The notes beneath the pieces were generated by a model. It was not told the origin of the DNA. It saw nothing but the letters and a program-made list of their open reading frames with translations, and did not search any database. Below, piece by piece: positions 16,602 to 26,388 of a stretch of 64,000 nucleotides of DNA; positions within the stretch are counted from its first letter, which is position 1; each line of letters begins with the position of its first letter. Made by a program: the position numbers and the translations under genes. The DNA comes from Gemmobacter serpentinus (GTDB lineage: Bacteria; Pseudomonadota; Alphaproteobacteria; Rhodobacterales; Rhodobacteraceae): positions 124,001-188,000 of the forward strand of contig NZ_WCHR01000012.1 in assembly GCF_008973825.1 (NCBI RefSeq), given 5' to 3'.

Positions 16602-19460
16602 ATGACCTTCACGCCGACCGATTACAATCCATATGACTTTGCCAATCGCCGCCATATCGGGCCTTCGCCCGTGGAGATGGCGGCCATGCTGCAGGCGGTC
16701 GGCGTGCCGACGCTGGACGCGCTGATCGACGAGACGATCCCGGCTTCGATCCGGCAGGACAAGCCGCTTGGTTGGGCCCCGCTGTCGGAACATGAGCTGC
16801 TGGCGCGGATGCGCGAGGTCGCGGCGAAGAACCGGGTGATGACCAGCCTGATCGGGCAGGGCTATTACGGCACAGTGACGCCGCCTGCCATCCAGCGCAA
16901 CATTCTGGAAAATCCGGCCTGGTATACCGCCTATACCCCCTACCAGCCCGAGATTGCGCAGGGGCGTCTTGAGGCGCTGCTGAACTATCAGACCATGGTT
17001 TGCGACCTGACCGGGCTGCCGGTCGCCAATGCCAGCCTGCTGGATGAGGCGACGGCTGCGGCCGAGGCCATGGCCATGGCCGAGCGCGTGGCGAAATCGA
17101 AGGCACGCGCCTTCTTTGTCGATGAACATTGCCATCCGCAAACCATCGAGGTGATCCGCACCCGTGCGCGGCCTTTGGGCATCGAGATCATCACCGGCGA
17201 CCCGGAGACGATGGAGGCCACCGCCGTCTTCGGCGCGATCTTCCAATATCCCGGCACCTGGGGCCATGTGCGCGACCTGACCCCCTGGATCGAGGCGCTG
17301 CACGCCGCCAAGGCGGTCGCGGTGGTGGCCACCGATCTGCTGGCCCTGATGATGCTGAAGGCCCCGGGCGAGATGGGGGCCGATATCGCCGTGGGTTCGG
17401 CGCAGCGGTTCGGCGTGCCGATGGGCTATGGTGGCCCACATGCCGCCTTCATGTCCTGCCGCGATGATCTGAAGCGCAATATGCCGGGGCGCATCGTCGG
17501 TGTCTCCATCGACGCGCGCGGCAACAAGGCCTATCGCCTGTCGCTGCAAACCCGCGAACAGCATATCCGCCGCGAAAAGGCCACCTCCAACGTCTGCACC
17601 GCGCAGGCGCTGCTGGCGGTCATGGCCTCGATGTATGCGGTCTTCCACGGGCCCAAAGGCCTGCGCGCCATTTCGGAGCGGGTGCATTCCTACACCGTGC
17701 GTCTGGCCAAGGCGCTGCGTGATGCGGGCGCCAGCCTGCCGCCCAAGGCTTTCTTCGACACGATCACGGTGAATGTCGGCGTGGGGCAGGCGGGGATCCT
17801 CGCTGCGGCGCGGGCCGAGGGGCTGAATTTCCGCAAGGTCGGCCATGACCATGTCGGCATCAGCCTGGATGAGACCACCAATGAAGACGTGCTGGCCCGC
17901 GTCTTGCGCGCCTTTGGCATTCATGCAGCCCCGCCTGCCGAGGCGGAGCTTGGTTTCCCGGCCGAGATGCTGCGCAGCTCCGAGGTGCTGACCCATCCGG
18001 TCTTCCACATGAACCGGGCGGAATCCGAGATGATGCGCTATATGCGCCGTCTGTCGGATCGCGATCTGGCGCTGGACCGGGCCATGATCCCGCTGGGGTC
18101 CTGCACGATGAAGCTGAACGCCGCCGCCGAAATGATGCCGATCACCTGGCCGGAGTTTGGCAGCCTGCACCCTTTCGTGCCGGTGGATCAGGCGGCGGGC
18201 TATGCCGAGGCGATCAGCGATCTGTCGCAAAAACTGTGCGAGATCACCGGCTATGACGCCTTCTCCATGCAACCCAATAGTGGTGCGCAGGGCGAATATG
18301 CCGGGCTTCTGACCATTCAGGCCTATCACCGGGCGCAGGGGCAGGGGCATCGCGACATCTGCCTGATCCCGGTTTCGGCCCATGGCACCAACCCGGCCTC
18401 GGCCCAGATGGCGGGGATGAAGGTGGTGGTGGTGAAATCCTCGCCCAATGGCGATGTGGATGTGGAGGATTTCCGCGCCCGCGCTGCCGAGGCGGGCGAG
18501 AACCTTGCCGCCTGCATGATCACCTATCCCAGCACGCATGGCGTGTTCGAGGAGACCGTGCGCGAGATCTGCGACATCACCCATAAATATGGCGGGCAGG
18601 TCTATATCGACGGCGCGAACATGAATGCCATGGTCGGCCTTGTGAAGCCCGGCGAGATCGGCGGCGATGTCAGCCACCTGAACCTGCACAAGACCTTTGC
18701 AATCCCGCATGGCGGCGGTGGCCCCGGCATGGGCCCGATCGGTGTGCGCGCCCATCTGGCACCCCATCTGCCGGCGCATCCGGAAGTTGGTGGAACTGCC
18801 GGCGCGGGCCTGCACAGTGCCAATGATGCGGGGCCGGTATCGGCTGCGCCCTATGGCTCGGCCTCGATCCTGCTGATTTCCTGGGCCTATTGCCTGATGA
18901 TGGGGGGCGAGGGGCTGACGCAGGCGACGCGCGTCGCGATCCTCAACGCGAACTATATCGCGGCCCGGCTGAAGGGGGCCTATGAGGTGCTGTTCATGGG
19001 CAATCGCGGGCGTGTTGCGCATGAATGCATCCTGGATACCCGGCCCTTCGCCGAGGCCGGTGTGACGGTGGATGACATCGCCAAGCGTCTGATCGACAAC
19101 GGCTTCCACGCACCGACCATGAGCTGGCCGGTGGCAGGCACCCTGATGGTGGAGCCGACCGAAAGCGAGACCAAGGCCGAGATCGACCGCTTCATCACCG
19201 CCCTTCTGGCCATCCGCGCCGAGATCAAGGCGGTCGAGGCGGGCGAGATCGCGCCCGAGGACAGCCCGCTGCGCCACGCCCCCCATACGGTGGAGGATCT
19301 GGTGGCTGACTGGACGCGCAAATATCCGCGTGAACAGGGCTGCTTCCCGCCGGGTTCGTTCCGGGTCGACAAATACTGGCCGCCTGTCGGGCGCGTCGAC
19401 AACGTCTTTGGCGACCGCAATCTGGTCTGCACCTGCCCGCCGGTGGAATCCTACGCCTGA
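16602..19460 (+). CDS. gcvP: Glycine dehydrogenase (decarboxylating), P protein
   Basis: A PLP-dependent decarboxylase of glycine and the largest subunit of the glycine cleavage system. The 952-residue single-chain form (fused alpha and beta halves) is normal for proteobacteria. It opens [17 protein letters not shown] and has the first-half segment [30 protein letters not shown] (described in two overlapping family blocks). The PLP lysine lies in [18 protein letters not shown] near residue 700. [11 protein letters not shown]-type and [11 protein letters not shown] motifs close the protein. The start at 16602 is preceded by GTGGTGAG. A strong terminator follows 30 bp after the stop. Confidence 0.96.
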   Translation: MTFTPTDYNPYDFANRRHIGPSPVEMAAMLQAVGVPTLDALIDETIPASIRQDKPLGWAPLSEHELLARMREVAAKNRVMTSLIGQGYYGTVTPPAIQRNILENPAWYTAYTPYQPEIAQGRLEALLNYQTMVCDLTGLPVANASLLDEATAAAEAMAMAERVAKSKARAFFVDEHCHPQTIEVIRTRARPLGIEIITGDPETMEATAVFGAIFQYPGTWGHVRDLTPWIEALHAAKAVAVVATDLLALMMLKAPGEMGADIAVGSAQRFGVPMGYGGPHAAFMSCRDDLKRNMPGRIVGVSIDARGNKAYRLSLQTREQHIRREKATSNVCTAQALLAVMASMYAVFHGPKGLRAISERVHSYTVRLAKALRDAGASLPPKAFFDTITVNVGVGQAGILAAARAEGLNFRKVGHDHVGISLDETTNEDVLARVLRAFGIHAAPPAEAELGFPAEMLRSSEVLTHPVFHMNRAESEMMRYMRRLSDRDLALDRAMIPLGSCTMKLNAAAEMMPITWPEFGSLHPFVPVDQAAGYAEAISDLSQKLCEITGYDAFSMQPNSGAQGEYAGLLTIQAYHRAQGQGHRDICLIPVSAHGTNPASAQMAGMKVVVVKSSPNGDVDVEDFRARAAEAGENLAACMITYPSTHGVFEETVREICDITHKYGGQVYIDGANMNAMVGLVKPGEIGGDVSHLNLHKTFAIPHGGGGPGMGPIGVRAHLAPHLPAHPEVGGTAGAGLHSANDAGPVSAAPYGSASILLISWAYCLMMGGEGLTQATRVAILNANYIAARLKGAYEVLFMGNRGRVAHECILDTRPFAEAGVTVDDIAKRLIDNGFHAPTMSWPVAGTLMVEPTESETKAEIDRFITALLAIRAEIKAVEAGEIAPEDSPLRHAPHTVEDLVADWTRKYPREQGCFPPGSFRVDKYWPPVGRVDNVFGDRNLVCTCPPVESYA

Positions 19461-19488
19461 AGGGTGAAGGATTGGCATTGAGTGATGC

Positions 19489-19530
19489 GCCGCCGCCCGG
19501 GTGAGGCTCCGGGCGGCGGCGTTGTTTTTT
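19489..19530 (+). terminator. Intrinsic terminator of gcvTHP
   Basis: GCCGCCGCCCGG pairs perfectly with CCGGGCGGCGGC over 12 bp with an eight-base loop, followed by GTTGTTTTTT. It is the strongest rho-independent terminator in the window. The rest of the 326-bp gap up to azlC (19531-19750) shows no gene or clear element until the azlC promoter. Confidence 0.93.
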
Positions 19531-19751
19531 GAGTATTTGGGCAAGCAGCAATGCAGGGAGTCGGGGGATTTGTCGGTTGAGCGGGGCAGGGTGTCACGCT
19601 GCCGGTATCGGCGCGTCTGGGGGCTGCGCCGTCTGGGCTGCGCAGTTTGGGCGGCCAGGTCTGCGGCGCGGCTGAAGGGCCGAAATCCCTGCGCTGTATC
19701 TGCGGCACGATCATGGTCCGAGGCGTGGGCGGCCCCCTGCCACGCGCCGCA

Positions 19752-19780
19752 TTGACCCCGCCTGCGGTGCAGGCTAGCTC
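19752..19780 (+). promoter_or_regulatory. Probable sigma-70 type promoter for azlCD, possibly leaderless
   Basis: TTGACC at 19752 and TAGCTC at 19775 are separated by 17 bp. The azlC ATG begins six bases after the -10 box, so transcription would start at or next to the start codon. No ribosome site precedes the ATG, which agrees with a leaderless mRNA. Confidence 0.5.
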
Positions 19781-19786
19781 TGCCCG

Positions 19787-20476
19787 ATGAATGAGCAATC
19801 CGCGCGTTTCAGCCATGGACTTGTCGCTGCCCTGCCGGTGGCGCTGGGCTATTTTCCTATCGCATTCTCTTTCGGGGTGGCGGCCAGCCGGGCCGGGTTC
19901 TCGGTGCTGGAGGCCACCGGGTTCTCGCTGATCATCTATTCCGGCGCGGCGCAGTTTCTGGCCATCGCGCTGATCGCGGGCGGCGCGCCCCTGCTGGTTT
20001 CGGCCTTCACGCTGGTGGCGATGGGTCTGCGCCATCTGGCCTATGGCCCGGCACTGATGGCGGCAGCAGGCCAGACCCGCATCAAACGCGCCTGGATCTG
20101 GGCCTTTGGTCTGACCGACGAGGTGTTCGGTGCGGCCTTGGGCGAGATGGCGCGCGGTCGGCGCTTCTCCGAGGCATTCATGTTCGGGCTGGGCCTTGCC
20201 TCCTATGCGTCCTGGGTCATTGGCACGCTGATCGGGGCGCTGGCGGGGGGCGGTGCCCTGGCTGCCTTTCCGGCAGTGGAGGCGGGGCTTGGCTTCATGC
20301 TGCCTGCCCTGTTCCTCGCGCTGCTCCTGTCGATCCTGAGCCGGGCACAGATGCCGGTGATCGCGGTTGCGGCGGTTGTGACGATCTTGGTCACGCTTGC
20401 GGTCAGCGCCACTTCGGGGATCCTGGCGGGCATGTTGGCCGGGGCGCTGGCCGGTGCGGTGCGGAGGCGGGCATGA
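19787..20476 (+). CDS. azlC: AzlC family branched-chain amino acid exporter, large subunit
   Basis: A 229-residue inner-membrane protein with about seven to eight hydrophobic segments. The family signature is seen as [21 protein letters not shown] followed by [17 protein letters not shown] and [12 protein letters not shown]. AzlC works with the small AzlD subunit to export branched-chain and sometimes other amino acids. Its last four bases overlap azlD (ATGA), giving tight coupling. The ATG at 19787 appears to be leaderless. Confidence 0.92.
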   Translation: MNEQSARFSHGLVAALPVALGYFPIAFSFGVAASRAGFSVLEATGFSLIIYSGAAQFLAIALIAGGAPLLVSAFTLVAMGLRHLAYGPALMAAAGQTRIKRAWIWAFGLTDEVFGAALGEMARGRRFSEAFMFGLGLASYASWVIGTLIGALAGGGALAAFPAVEAGLGFMLPALFLALLLSILSRAQMPVIAVAAVVTILVTLAVSATSGILAGMLAGALAGAVRRRA

Positions 20477-20784
20477 GAACGGACTATCTGCTGCTGGCGC
20501 TTGTGGTCGGGGCATCGGTCTGGGCCTTTCGGACCATGCCTTTCCGCTTTGACATGTCGCGCCTTTCGCCGGAAGGCTGGCTGTCGCGGCTGCTCTCGGC
20601 CACCGGGCCTGCCGCGATCACCGCGCTTTTCGTCGTCTCGGTGATGCCGCTTTTGGGGGGCGGGCAGGCTGTGCCGTTCTGGGCGGGCACGCTTTCGGTA
20701 ATCGGCATATGGTTCTGGCGGCGGTCCGTCGTGCTGGCGACCTTGACCGGGGCACTGGTCTATGGATTGGCCTTCGCGATCTGA
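20473..20784 (+). CDS. azlD: AzlD family amino acid exporter, small subunit
   Basis: A 103-residue membrane protein with three to four hydrophobic segments. AzlD features are the early RTMPF segment (FRTMPFRF near residue 22) and [21 protein letters not shown]. It begins in the ATGA overlap with azlC and forms the exporter with it. Confidence 0.9.
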   Translation: MRTDYLLLALVVGASVWAFRTMPFRFDMSRLSPEGWLSRLLSATGPAAITALFVVSVMPLLGGGQAVPFWAGTLSVIGIWFWRRSVVLATLTGALVYGLAFAI

Positions 20785-20859
20785 GCCACGCCCCCCACTT
20801 GCGATCTGCTGGGCGACTGCAAATATTGGGCCAGGTGGGCACTGGACCGGAGACCGGGG

Positions 20860-21306
20860 ATGGATGCTGTCAAACTGATCTGCGCGACCTGTGGGCAGGC
20901 CAATCGCGTGCCGATGGCGCGGCTGGCGCAAGCGCCGAAATGCGGCAGCTGTGGCGAGGCGCTGGCAGGTGGCCGCGTGCATGATCTGGACGCGCTGAGC
21001 CACGACAAGGCGGTGCGCGGTGATGACCTGCCGCTTCTGGTGGATTACTGGGCCCCCTGGTGCGGACCGTGCCGTGCGATGGCCCCGGAATTTGCCAAGG
21101 CCGCCAAGGGCATGGAAGGGGCTGCGCGCTTTGCCCGGCTGAACACGCAAGATCACCCGGATATTGCCGGGCGTGCGCGGATCCAGGGCATCCCGGCGCT
21201 GGTGCTCTATCATAAGGGACGCGAGGTTGCGCGCCTGACCGGCGCGCGCCCGGCCGCCGAAATCACGGATTTCGTGCGGCAATCGCTTGTGGCACGCAAT
21301 CGGTGA
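20860..21306 (+). CDS. trxC: Thioredoxin 2 (zinc-finger thioredoxin)
   Basis: A 148-residue thiol-disulfide oxidoreductase of the TrxC type. The N-terminal zinc-binding part has two CxxC pairs (CATCGQ at about residue 9 and CGSCGEA at about residue 28). The thioredoxin domain follows with the redox site [16 protein letters not shown] and the cis-proline region [13 protein letters not shown]. It is cytoplasmic. The ATG at 20860 is preceded by the weak purine stretch GGAGACCGGGG. It stands alone, 75 bp after azlD. Confidence 0.93.
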   Translation: MDAVKLICATCGQANRVPMARLAQAPKCGSCGEALAGGRVHDLDALSHDKAVRGDDLPLLVDYWAPWCGPCRAMAPEFAKAAKGMEGAARFARLNTQDHPDIAGRARIQGIPALVLYHKGREVARLTGARPAAEITDFVRQSLVARNR

Positions 21307-21365
21307 GGCTGGTGCCATGGCTCGTGAAATGCCGTGAAATCCTGATCGGTGGCTTTCGCCCAAGC

Positions 21366-21394
21366 TTGACAATATCGGGATGATTGGAGAAAAA
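21366..21394 (+). promoter_or_regulatory. Possible tRNA promoter
   Basis: A perfect -35 hexamer TTGACA at 21366 is followed 17 bp later by GAAAAA, a poor -10, about 15 bases before the mature tRNA start. The position is right for a tRNA promoter, but the -10 is weak. Confidence 0.35.
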
Positions 21395-21408
21395 GACCCA
21401 CAAGTCAT

Positions 21409-21484
<76 letters not shown>

Positions 21485-21585
21485 TGGCCTTCTCTAAGGC
21501 ATTGATGCTGAAAGAGTAATTCGTTTTTAGGCACTTGGCTCATGTCAGCTGGCAACAAAGCTGGTAACATGGAGCGATGAAGTAA

Positions 21586-21891
21586 GTGTCGAAGACCTTC
21601 CGCATCACGAAGATCGGCAATGCTTGGCACTACCAGCCGTGCGTTTCCGGTGAGTCTTGTTCCGCAGTTCGGCAAGAAGTTTTGGAAGACCTCGTTCGGG
21701 CAGGTCAGCCAGGCCGAGGCCATCAAGTTTCGTGCCCTCGAAGATGTGAAATTCGATGCGCATATCCCCCCGAACACCAGGCCTTTGGCACGGGACAAAC
21801 TGACGGCATCTGCGCGGCGGGCCGCGTCGCCATGCTGCCCGGCGAAGAAAATGCGCTCAGCTGCCACGGAGATCTGACGGGCTGGTCTTGA
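21586..21891 (+). pseudogene. Remnant of a tyrosine recombinase/integrase N-terminus (DUF6538-like)
   Basis: The frame starting near 21586 reads [15 protein letters not shown]. After one apparent extra C at about 21643, the adjacent frame continues as [19 protein letters not shown] and then [17 protein letters not shown]. Joined, this matches the N-terminal SAM-like segment of phage-type integrases (WYYRRRVPxxLxxxFGKxxxxxSLgT-xxxEAxxRA). The rest of an integrase, including the catalytic Arg-His-Arg-Tyr part, is absent. It starts about 100 bp after the tRNA-Ala 3' end, the usual place for an integrase of an element inserted in a tRNA. The surrounding 21485-21650 is richer in A and T than its neighbours. 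It looks like the scar of a lost genomic island. Confidence 0.6.
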
Positions 21892-22067
21892 TGGGGCGAT
21901 CTTGACGGCGATTGTCGCGGGATTTCGCTGCGTGAAAGTAATCGCTTACGGCCCGCGAGATGACGGTTTGCGATCGCAACGGCCAGGCCAAAGCTCAGCC
22001 AGGCCTGTCCTGTCCAGAGTTGCTGGTTCGGCCCCGCCGTCAGGCAGGGCCTCGCATCATCGCGGCC

Positions 22068-22994
22068 TTAGCGGCCGAGGCACCACCGCAGGATGGCCTT
22101 TTGTGCGTGCAGACGGTTTTCGGCCTCGTCGAAGATCACCGAATGCGGGCCGTCCATGACGGCGCTGGTGGCCTCGTCATTACGATGCGCGGGCAGGCAA
22201 TGCATGAACAGCGCATCGGGCTTGGCCTTGGCCATCAGATCTTCATTGACCTGATAGGGGCGCAGCTGGTTGTGGCGCCGTTCCTTCGCGCTTTCGGGAT
22301 CATGCATCGAGACCCAGGTATCGGTCACGATCAGATCGGCATCCGCGACCGCTTTGGCCGGGTCACGCTCTACCGCGACCGACACACCCTTGGATCGGGC
22401 AAAGCCCAGCCATTCGGGTTCGGGGTCAAGGGTCTGCGGGCCGGTAAAGGTGAAATCAAACCCGAACTGGCCGGCGGCATGAAGAAAGCTGGCGCAGACA
22501 TTGTTGCCGTCGCCCGCCCAGACCACCTTCTTGCCCGCGATGGAGCCGCGATGTTCCTCATAGGTCTGGATATCGGCCATGATCTGGCAGGGATGGGTGC
22601 GGTTGGTCAGCCCGTTGATGACCGGCACGGTGGCGTGTTCGGCCATCTCCAGCAGGGTCTGCTCTTCAAAGGTGCGGATCATGATCAGGTCGACATAGCG
22701 CGACAGCACCCGCGCGGTATCGGCGATGGTTTCGCCATGGCCCAGCTGCATCTCCTTGCCGGACAGGACCATGGTCTCGCCGCCAAGCTGGCGCACGCCG
22801 ACATCGAACGACACCCGGGTCCGGGTCGACGGTTTTTCAAAGATCAGCGCGACCATATGGCCCTTCAACGGCTGGTCGTCATCGGGCGTGCCCTTGGGGC
22901 GGCCTTGCCGCGCCGTTTTCATCGCATGGGCGCTGTCGATCATGGCGCGCAGATCGGCAGCACTGGTGGTGTGAATATCAAGGAAGTGTTTCAT
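22068..22994 (-). CDS. argF: Ornithine carbamoyltransferase
   Basis: Condenses ornithine with carbamoyl phosphate to citrulline in arginine synthesis. The 308-residue cytoplasmic enzyme carries the carbamoyl phosphate loop [13 protein letters not shown] near residue 54, the HPCQIMADI segment, and the ornithine-binding [11 protein letters not shown] near residue 270. DTWVSMHD supports OTCase over aspartate carbamoyltransferase. It follows argD on the same strand with a 113-bp gap containing a long inverted repeat. The integrase scar lies downstream of its stop. Confidence 0.96.
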   Translation of the reverse strand: MKHFLDIHTTSAADLRAMIDSAHAMKTARQGRPKGTPDDDQPLKGHMVALIFEKPSTRTRVSFDVGVRQLGGETMVLSGKEMQLGHGETIADTARVLSRYVDLIMIRTFEEQTLLEMAEHATVPVINGLTNRTHPCQIMADIQTYEEHRGSIAGKKVVWAGDGNNVCASFLHAAGQFGFDFTFTGPQTLDPEPEWLGFARSKGVSVAVERDPAKAVADADLIVTDTWVSMHDPESAKERRHNQLRPYQVNEDLMAKAKPDALFMHCLPAHRNDEATSAVMDGPHSVIFDEAENRLHAQKAILRWCLGR

Positions 22995-23038
22995 TATGAT
23001 GGGCTTTCTTCGGGCGGTCCCTGGGGCTTTGCGCCCCG

Positions 23039-23079
23039 TCAGCCATCGGTCTTGAACCGATGGCGACCGATGGCTGACC
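23039..23079 (-). promoter_or_regulatory. Long inverted repeat between argD and argF
   Basis: GTCAGCCATCGGTC and GACCGATGGCTGAC form a perfect 14-bp inverted repeat. A 13-base loop holds a further CCGATGG copy able to pair instead with the first arm. GGGGC-TTTGC-GCCCC lies just beyond (23023-23038 region). The mutually exclusive pairings resemble an attenuator or processing site between the two arginine genes. There is no T-run for simple termination. Confidence 0.5.
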
Positions 23080-23107
23080 CCCGTGGGATATGTAAAGTCA
23101 GTGGTGA

Positions 23108-24280
23108 TCAGGCGGCGTCCAGCGTGGTGGCGGCGGCATCGAGGCGCTTCAACGCCTCGGTGATGTCGGCGTCTTGAATGGTCAGCGCGGGCAGAAGGCG
23201 GATCACATTATCCGAGGCGGCGACCGTCAGCAGGTTCTGCCCATAGGCCGCCTTCACCACATCCGTATTGGTCACAGCACATTCCAGACCCAGCATCAGA
23301 CCTTGACCACGCACCGCCTTGAAGACGGTGGGATGGGCCGCAACCAGACCTTCCAGTCCCTGACGGAACAGCGCGGCCTTGCGGTTGACCTCGGCCAAGA
23401 AGGCATCATCCGAGACGATGCGCATCACGGCAGCCCCCACCGCGCAGGCCAGCGGGTTGCCACCATAGGTGGAGCCATGCGTGCCCGCCACCATGGCCGA
23501 GGCGGCCTCTTCGGTGGCCAGCACCGCGCCCAGCGGGAAGCCGCCGCCGATGCCCTTGGCGACCATCATGATATCGGGGGTGACACCCGCCCATTCATGC
23601 GCGAACAGCTTGCCGCTGCGGCCCATGCCGCATTGCACCTCGTCAAAGATCAGGAGCGCGCCGGTCTCGTCACAGAGATCGCGCAGGCCTTTCAGGCAGG
23701 CATCCGACAGCGTGCGGATGCCACCTTCGCCTTGAATGGGTTCAATGATGACGGCGGCAGTCTTGTCGCTGATCGCGGAGGCCAGTGCCTCATGGTCGCC
23801 GAACGCCACCTGCTTGAAGCCTGGCATCAGCGGCCCGAAGCCCTTCACCATCTTTTCCGAACCGGCGGCGGCAATCGCGCCGGTCGACCGCCCATGGAAG
23901 GCCCCTTCAAAGGCGATAATCTCCGTCCGGGCCTCGCCCTTGTCATACCAGTATTTGCGCGCCATCTTGATCGCCAGCTCGGCCGCCTCGGTGCCGGAAT
24001 TGGTGAAGAACACCGTATCGGCAAAGGTCGCATCGACGAGCAGGTCGGCCAGCGCCTCTTGTTCCGGGATGCGGTAGACATTCGACACATGCCAAAGTTT
24101 TTGTGCCTGTTCGGTCAGGGTCTGCACCAGAACCGGATGGGCATGGCCAAGCGCATTCACCGCGATGCCCGATCCCAGATCAAGGTATCGGCTGCCATCC
24201 TCGGCAAACAGCCAGCTGCCTTCGCCTTTGACGAAGGCGAGAGGGGCGCGGTTATAGGTCGGCAGGACGGTGGTGATCAT
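23108..24280 (-). CDS. argD: Acetylornithine/ornithine aminotransferase
   Basis: A PLP-dependent class III aminotransferase acting on N-acetylornithine in arginine synthesis (it may also serve in lysine synthesis). The 390-residue protein opens [23 protein letters not shown]. It has [49 protein letters not shown], and the PLP lysine in [18 protein letters not shown] near residue 240. The start at 24280 follows AAGGG at eight bases; a further 13 upstream codons are not supported. Upstream of argF in the same direction. Confidence 0.95.
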   Translation of the reverse strand: MITTVLPTYNRAPLAFVKGEGSWLFAEDGSRYLDLGSGIAVNALGHAHPVLVQTLTEQAQKLWHVSNVYRIPEQEALADLLVDATFADTVFFTNSGTEAAELAIKMARKYWYDKGEARTEIIAFEGAFHGRSTGAIAAAGSEKMVKGFGPLMPGFKQVAFGDHEALASAISDKTAAVIIEPIQGEGGIRTLSDACLKGLRDLCDETGALLIFDEVQCGMGRSGKLFAHEWAGVTPDIMMVAKGIGGGFPLGAVLATEEAASAMVAGTHGSTYGGNPLACAVGAAVMRIVSDDAFLAEVNRKAALFRQGLEGLVAAHPTVFKAVRGQGLMLGLECAVTNTDVVKAAYGQNLLTVAASDNVIRLLPALTIQDADITEALKRLDAAATTLDAA

Positions 24281-24480
24281 GGATTTACCCTTGGAAAGCC
24301 GAAGCCCCAGACGTGCCAAAGGGCCGGGGGGCTGTCAACGTATGAAGGCGGACAGAACGTCGCGAAGGCGGGGTGGGGATGTGCCGCAAGACGGCGGCAG
24401 ATGATCGCGCAAAGCCGCGCGGCTCTGTCAGAAGCGTCGGCGTCGGGGCTGGGAAAGAAGGGTGCCACATGCGATCATGG

Positions 24481-24510
24481 CTCTGGCGATAGCGGCAAAC
24501 TGTGCCAGAG
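24481..24510. promoter_or_regulatory. Inverted repeat upstream of the DUF1801 gene
   Basis: CTCTGGC and GCCAGAG lie 16 bases apart, ending 23 bp before the DUF1801 start. This may be an operator; the 253-bp argD/DUF1801 divergent gap otherwise holds nothing recognised. Confidence 0.3.
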
Positions 24511-24533
24511 GCAAGCAGAATTGGAGATCGACA

Positions 24534-24956
24534 ATGACAGAAGCAAAGCCCGCGCAGGTCGTATTGCTGTCCAGCGGCAATCCGCAGATCGCCAAGGCTT
24601 ATGGCGATGCGCCGGTGCAGGCCTATATCGCGGCCATGCCCGGTTGGAAAAGCCCGGTGGGGCGGCGGCTGGATGACCTGATCGTCGCGCGGGTGCCGAA
24701 TGTGCAAAAGGCGGTGAAGTGGAACACGCCGCTTTACGGGATGGGTGACAGCCACTGGTTCATGTCGTTCTATTGCATGACCCGCTATATCCAGATCACC
24801 TTCTTCAGCGGCATGGCGCTTGATCCGGTGCCGCCGGTCAGTTCCAAGCAGCAAGGTGTGCGCTATTACCATATCCATGAAGGCGACGCCTTTGATGCCG
24901 ATCTGCTGGGGGCATGGATCGATCAGGCACGCGCCCTGCCGGGGGCCAAGCTGTAG
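24534..24956 (+). CDS. DUF1801 domain protein
   Basis: A 140-residue protein with the DUF1801 (YdhG-like) fold: MPGWKSPVGRRLDDLIVARVPN, then the conserved KWNTPLYGM segment and the FFSGMAL core ending in QARALPGAKL. Members are small soluble proteins of unknown biochemical role, similar in shape to iron-binding and frataxin-like folds. The start at 24534 follows GGAG eight bases upstream. It is convergent with the glutamine-synthetase-like gene and divergent from argD; no operon partner suggests a role. Confidence 0.85.
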   Translation: MTEAKPAQVVLLSSGNPQIAKAYGDAPVQAYIAAMPGWKSPVGRRLDDLIVARVPNVQKAVKWNTPLYGMGDSHWFMSFYCMTRYIQITFFSGMALDPVPPVSSKQQGVRYYHIHEGDAFDADLLGAWIDQARALPGAKL

Positions 24957-24990
24957 GCCCCCGATGCAAGCGCTTCAGACTGCAAGCGGT

Positions 24991-26385
24991 TCAGACCGTA
25001 TGCAGATACAGGTCGAAATCGACCTCTGACACCGTGCGCGCCACCCTTGCATATTCGGAGGCCTTGATGGCGGTGAAGGTGCGATGCATGTCGGGGCCAA
25101 GCGCATCCTTCAGGAAATCCGATGCCTTTGCGGCCTCAATCGCAGACCGCCAATCGACCGGCATTGGCGGCGCATCCGCGCCACCCTCATAGCCGTTCCC
25201 GGTGGTTTCAGGGCCGGGATCGAGGTGTTCATTCAGGCCCTTGCGGATGCCTGCCAACACGGTTGCGGCCACCAGATAAGGGTTTGCATCCACACCTGCC
25301 GGGCGGTGTTCGACCCGGCGCGCGCGGATATCGCCAGCCGGGATCCGCAGCGCGACCGAGCGGTTGTTCACCCCCCATGTCGGGCTGACCGGGGCATAGG
25401 ATTGCGACGAGAACCGCCGCCAGCTATTGGCGTGCGGCGCAAAGACCAACATGCTTTCGCCCATGGTGGCGCGCAACCCGCCAAGCGCGTGCAGGATCTT
25501 GTCGTTCCACTGGCCCTCTGCGGCCTCCATGAAGACGTTCTGGCCCGCGCCATCCTGCAGCGAGACGTGGAAATGCATCCCGGAGCCTGCATAATCCTCA
25601 TTGGGCTTGGCCATGAAGCAGGCGGTGACGCCATGCGCGCGCGCCTGCGCCCGCACGATGCGTTTCAGCCGCATCAGATCATCGGCGGCCTGCATCACGT
25701 CTTCGCGGTAGTGCAGCGTCAGCTCATACTGGCCGGGCGCATATTCCGAAATCATCGTCTCGGCCTTGATGCCGGACTTTTCGGCGGCGGCGTAGATATC
25801 GGAGAACAGCGGCAACATGCCATGCAGGTGATCGACCGAATAGACCTCGGTCTTGCGCGAGGGGCGACCATCCAGCACGTCCCGGGCCGGAACCATCTTG
25901 CCATTGGCATCGCGCTCATTCGCCAGCAGGAAAAATTCCAGCTCGAACGCGCCTGCCGGGTGCAGATCCATTGCGGCCAATGCATCAATCTGGGCCTGTA
26001 GCGCGTGACGCGGATCGGAGGTCATCTTGTGGCCCTCCAGATCATACATCGACATGAAGACCTCGCCGCGTGGCGGCTGGGTGTTGTGCAGGGGCTTCAG
26101 CGTGCCGGGGATCGGCCAGGCCCGCAGATCGCCATCACCCTGATCCCAGATCAGCCCGGTTTCATGCACATCCTCACCGCAGATATCCAGACCAAGGATC
26201 GAGATCGGCAAATGCCGACCATTCTTGTAAAAAGACAAAAGCTCATGCCTACGAATGATCTTGCCGCGGCCAATTCCGTTCGCATCGTGCAAGACGATAT
26301 CGAAGGCCTCGATCTCGGGATGGGCGGCAAGAAAGGCTTCGGCCTCGGACAAGGTGGAGCCGGAGGGGGAGATGGTCTCGGTCAT
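24991..26385 (-). CDS. Glutamine synthetase family protein (gamma-glutamylamine ligase type)
   Basis: A 464-residue ATP-dependent ligase of the glutamine synthetase superfamily. The N-terminal beta-grasp contains FDIVLHDANGIGRGKIIRR. Catalytic-domain markers are FELEFFLLA, ISEYAPGQYELTLHYR, KPNEDYAGSGMHFHVSL and NNRSVALRIP (a substrate Arg region). This subgroup includes PuuA-type gamma-glutamylputrescine synthetases rather than housekeeping GlnA, because the adenylylation-loop tyrosine segment is absent. It is encoded three bases after a class III aminotransferase, which supports a role in amine or amino acid catabolism. The substrate is unproven. Confidence 0.82.
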   Translation of the reverse strand: MTETISPSGSTLSEAEAFLAAHPEIEAFDIVLHDANGIGRGKIIRRHELLSFYKNGRHLPISILGLDICGEDVHETGLIWDQGDGDLRAWPIPGTLKPLHNTQPPRGEVFMSMYDLEGHKMTSDPRHALQAQIDALAAMDLHPAGAFELEFFLLANERDANGKMVPARDVLDGRPSRKTEVYSVDHLHGMLPLFSDIYAAAEKSGIKAETMISEYAPGQYELTLHYREDVMQAADDLMRLKRIVRAQARAHGVTACFMAKPNEDYAGSGMHFHVSLQDGAGQNVFMEAAEGQWNDKILHALGGLRATMGESMLVFAPHANSWRRFSSQSYAPVSPTWGVNNRSVALRIPAGDIRARRVEHRPAGVDANPYLVAATVLAGIRKGLNEHLDPGPETTGNGYEGGADAPPMPVDWRSAIEAAKASDFLKDALGPDMHRTFTAIKASEYARVARTVSEVDFDLYLHTV

Positions 26386-26388
26386 GGA

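Noticed and set aside
16446-19544. A 1032-codon open frame on the minus strand opposite gcvP
   Set aside because: It is a high-GC shadow of gcvP: it lies wholly opposite a gene with clear motifs and reads as His/Gln/Arg-rich sequence without domains.
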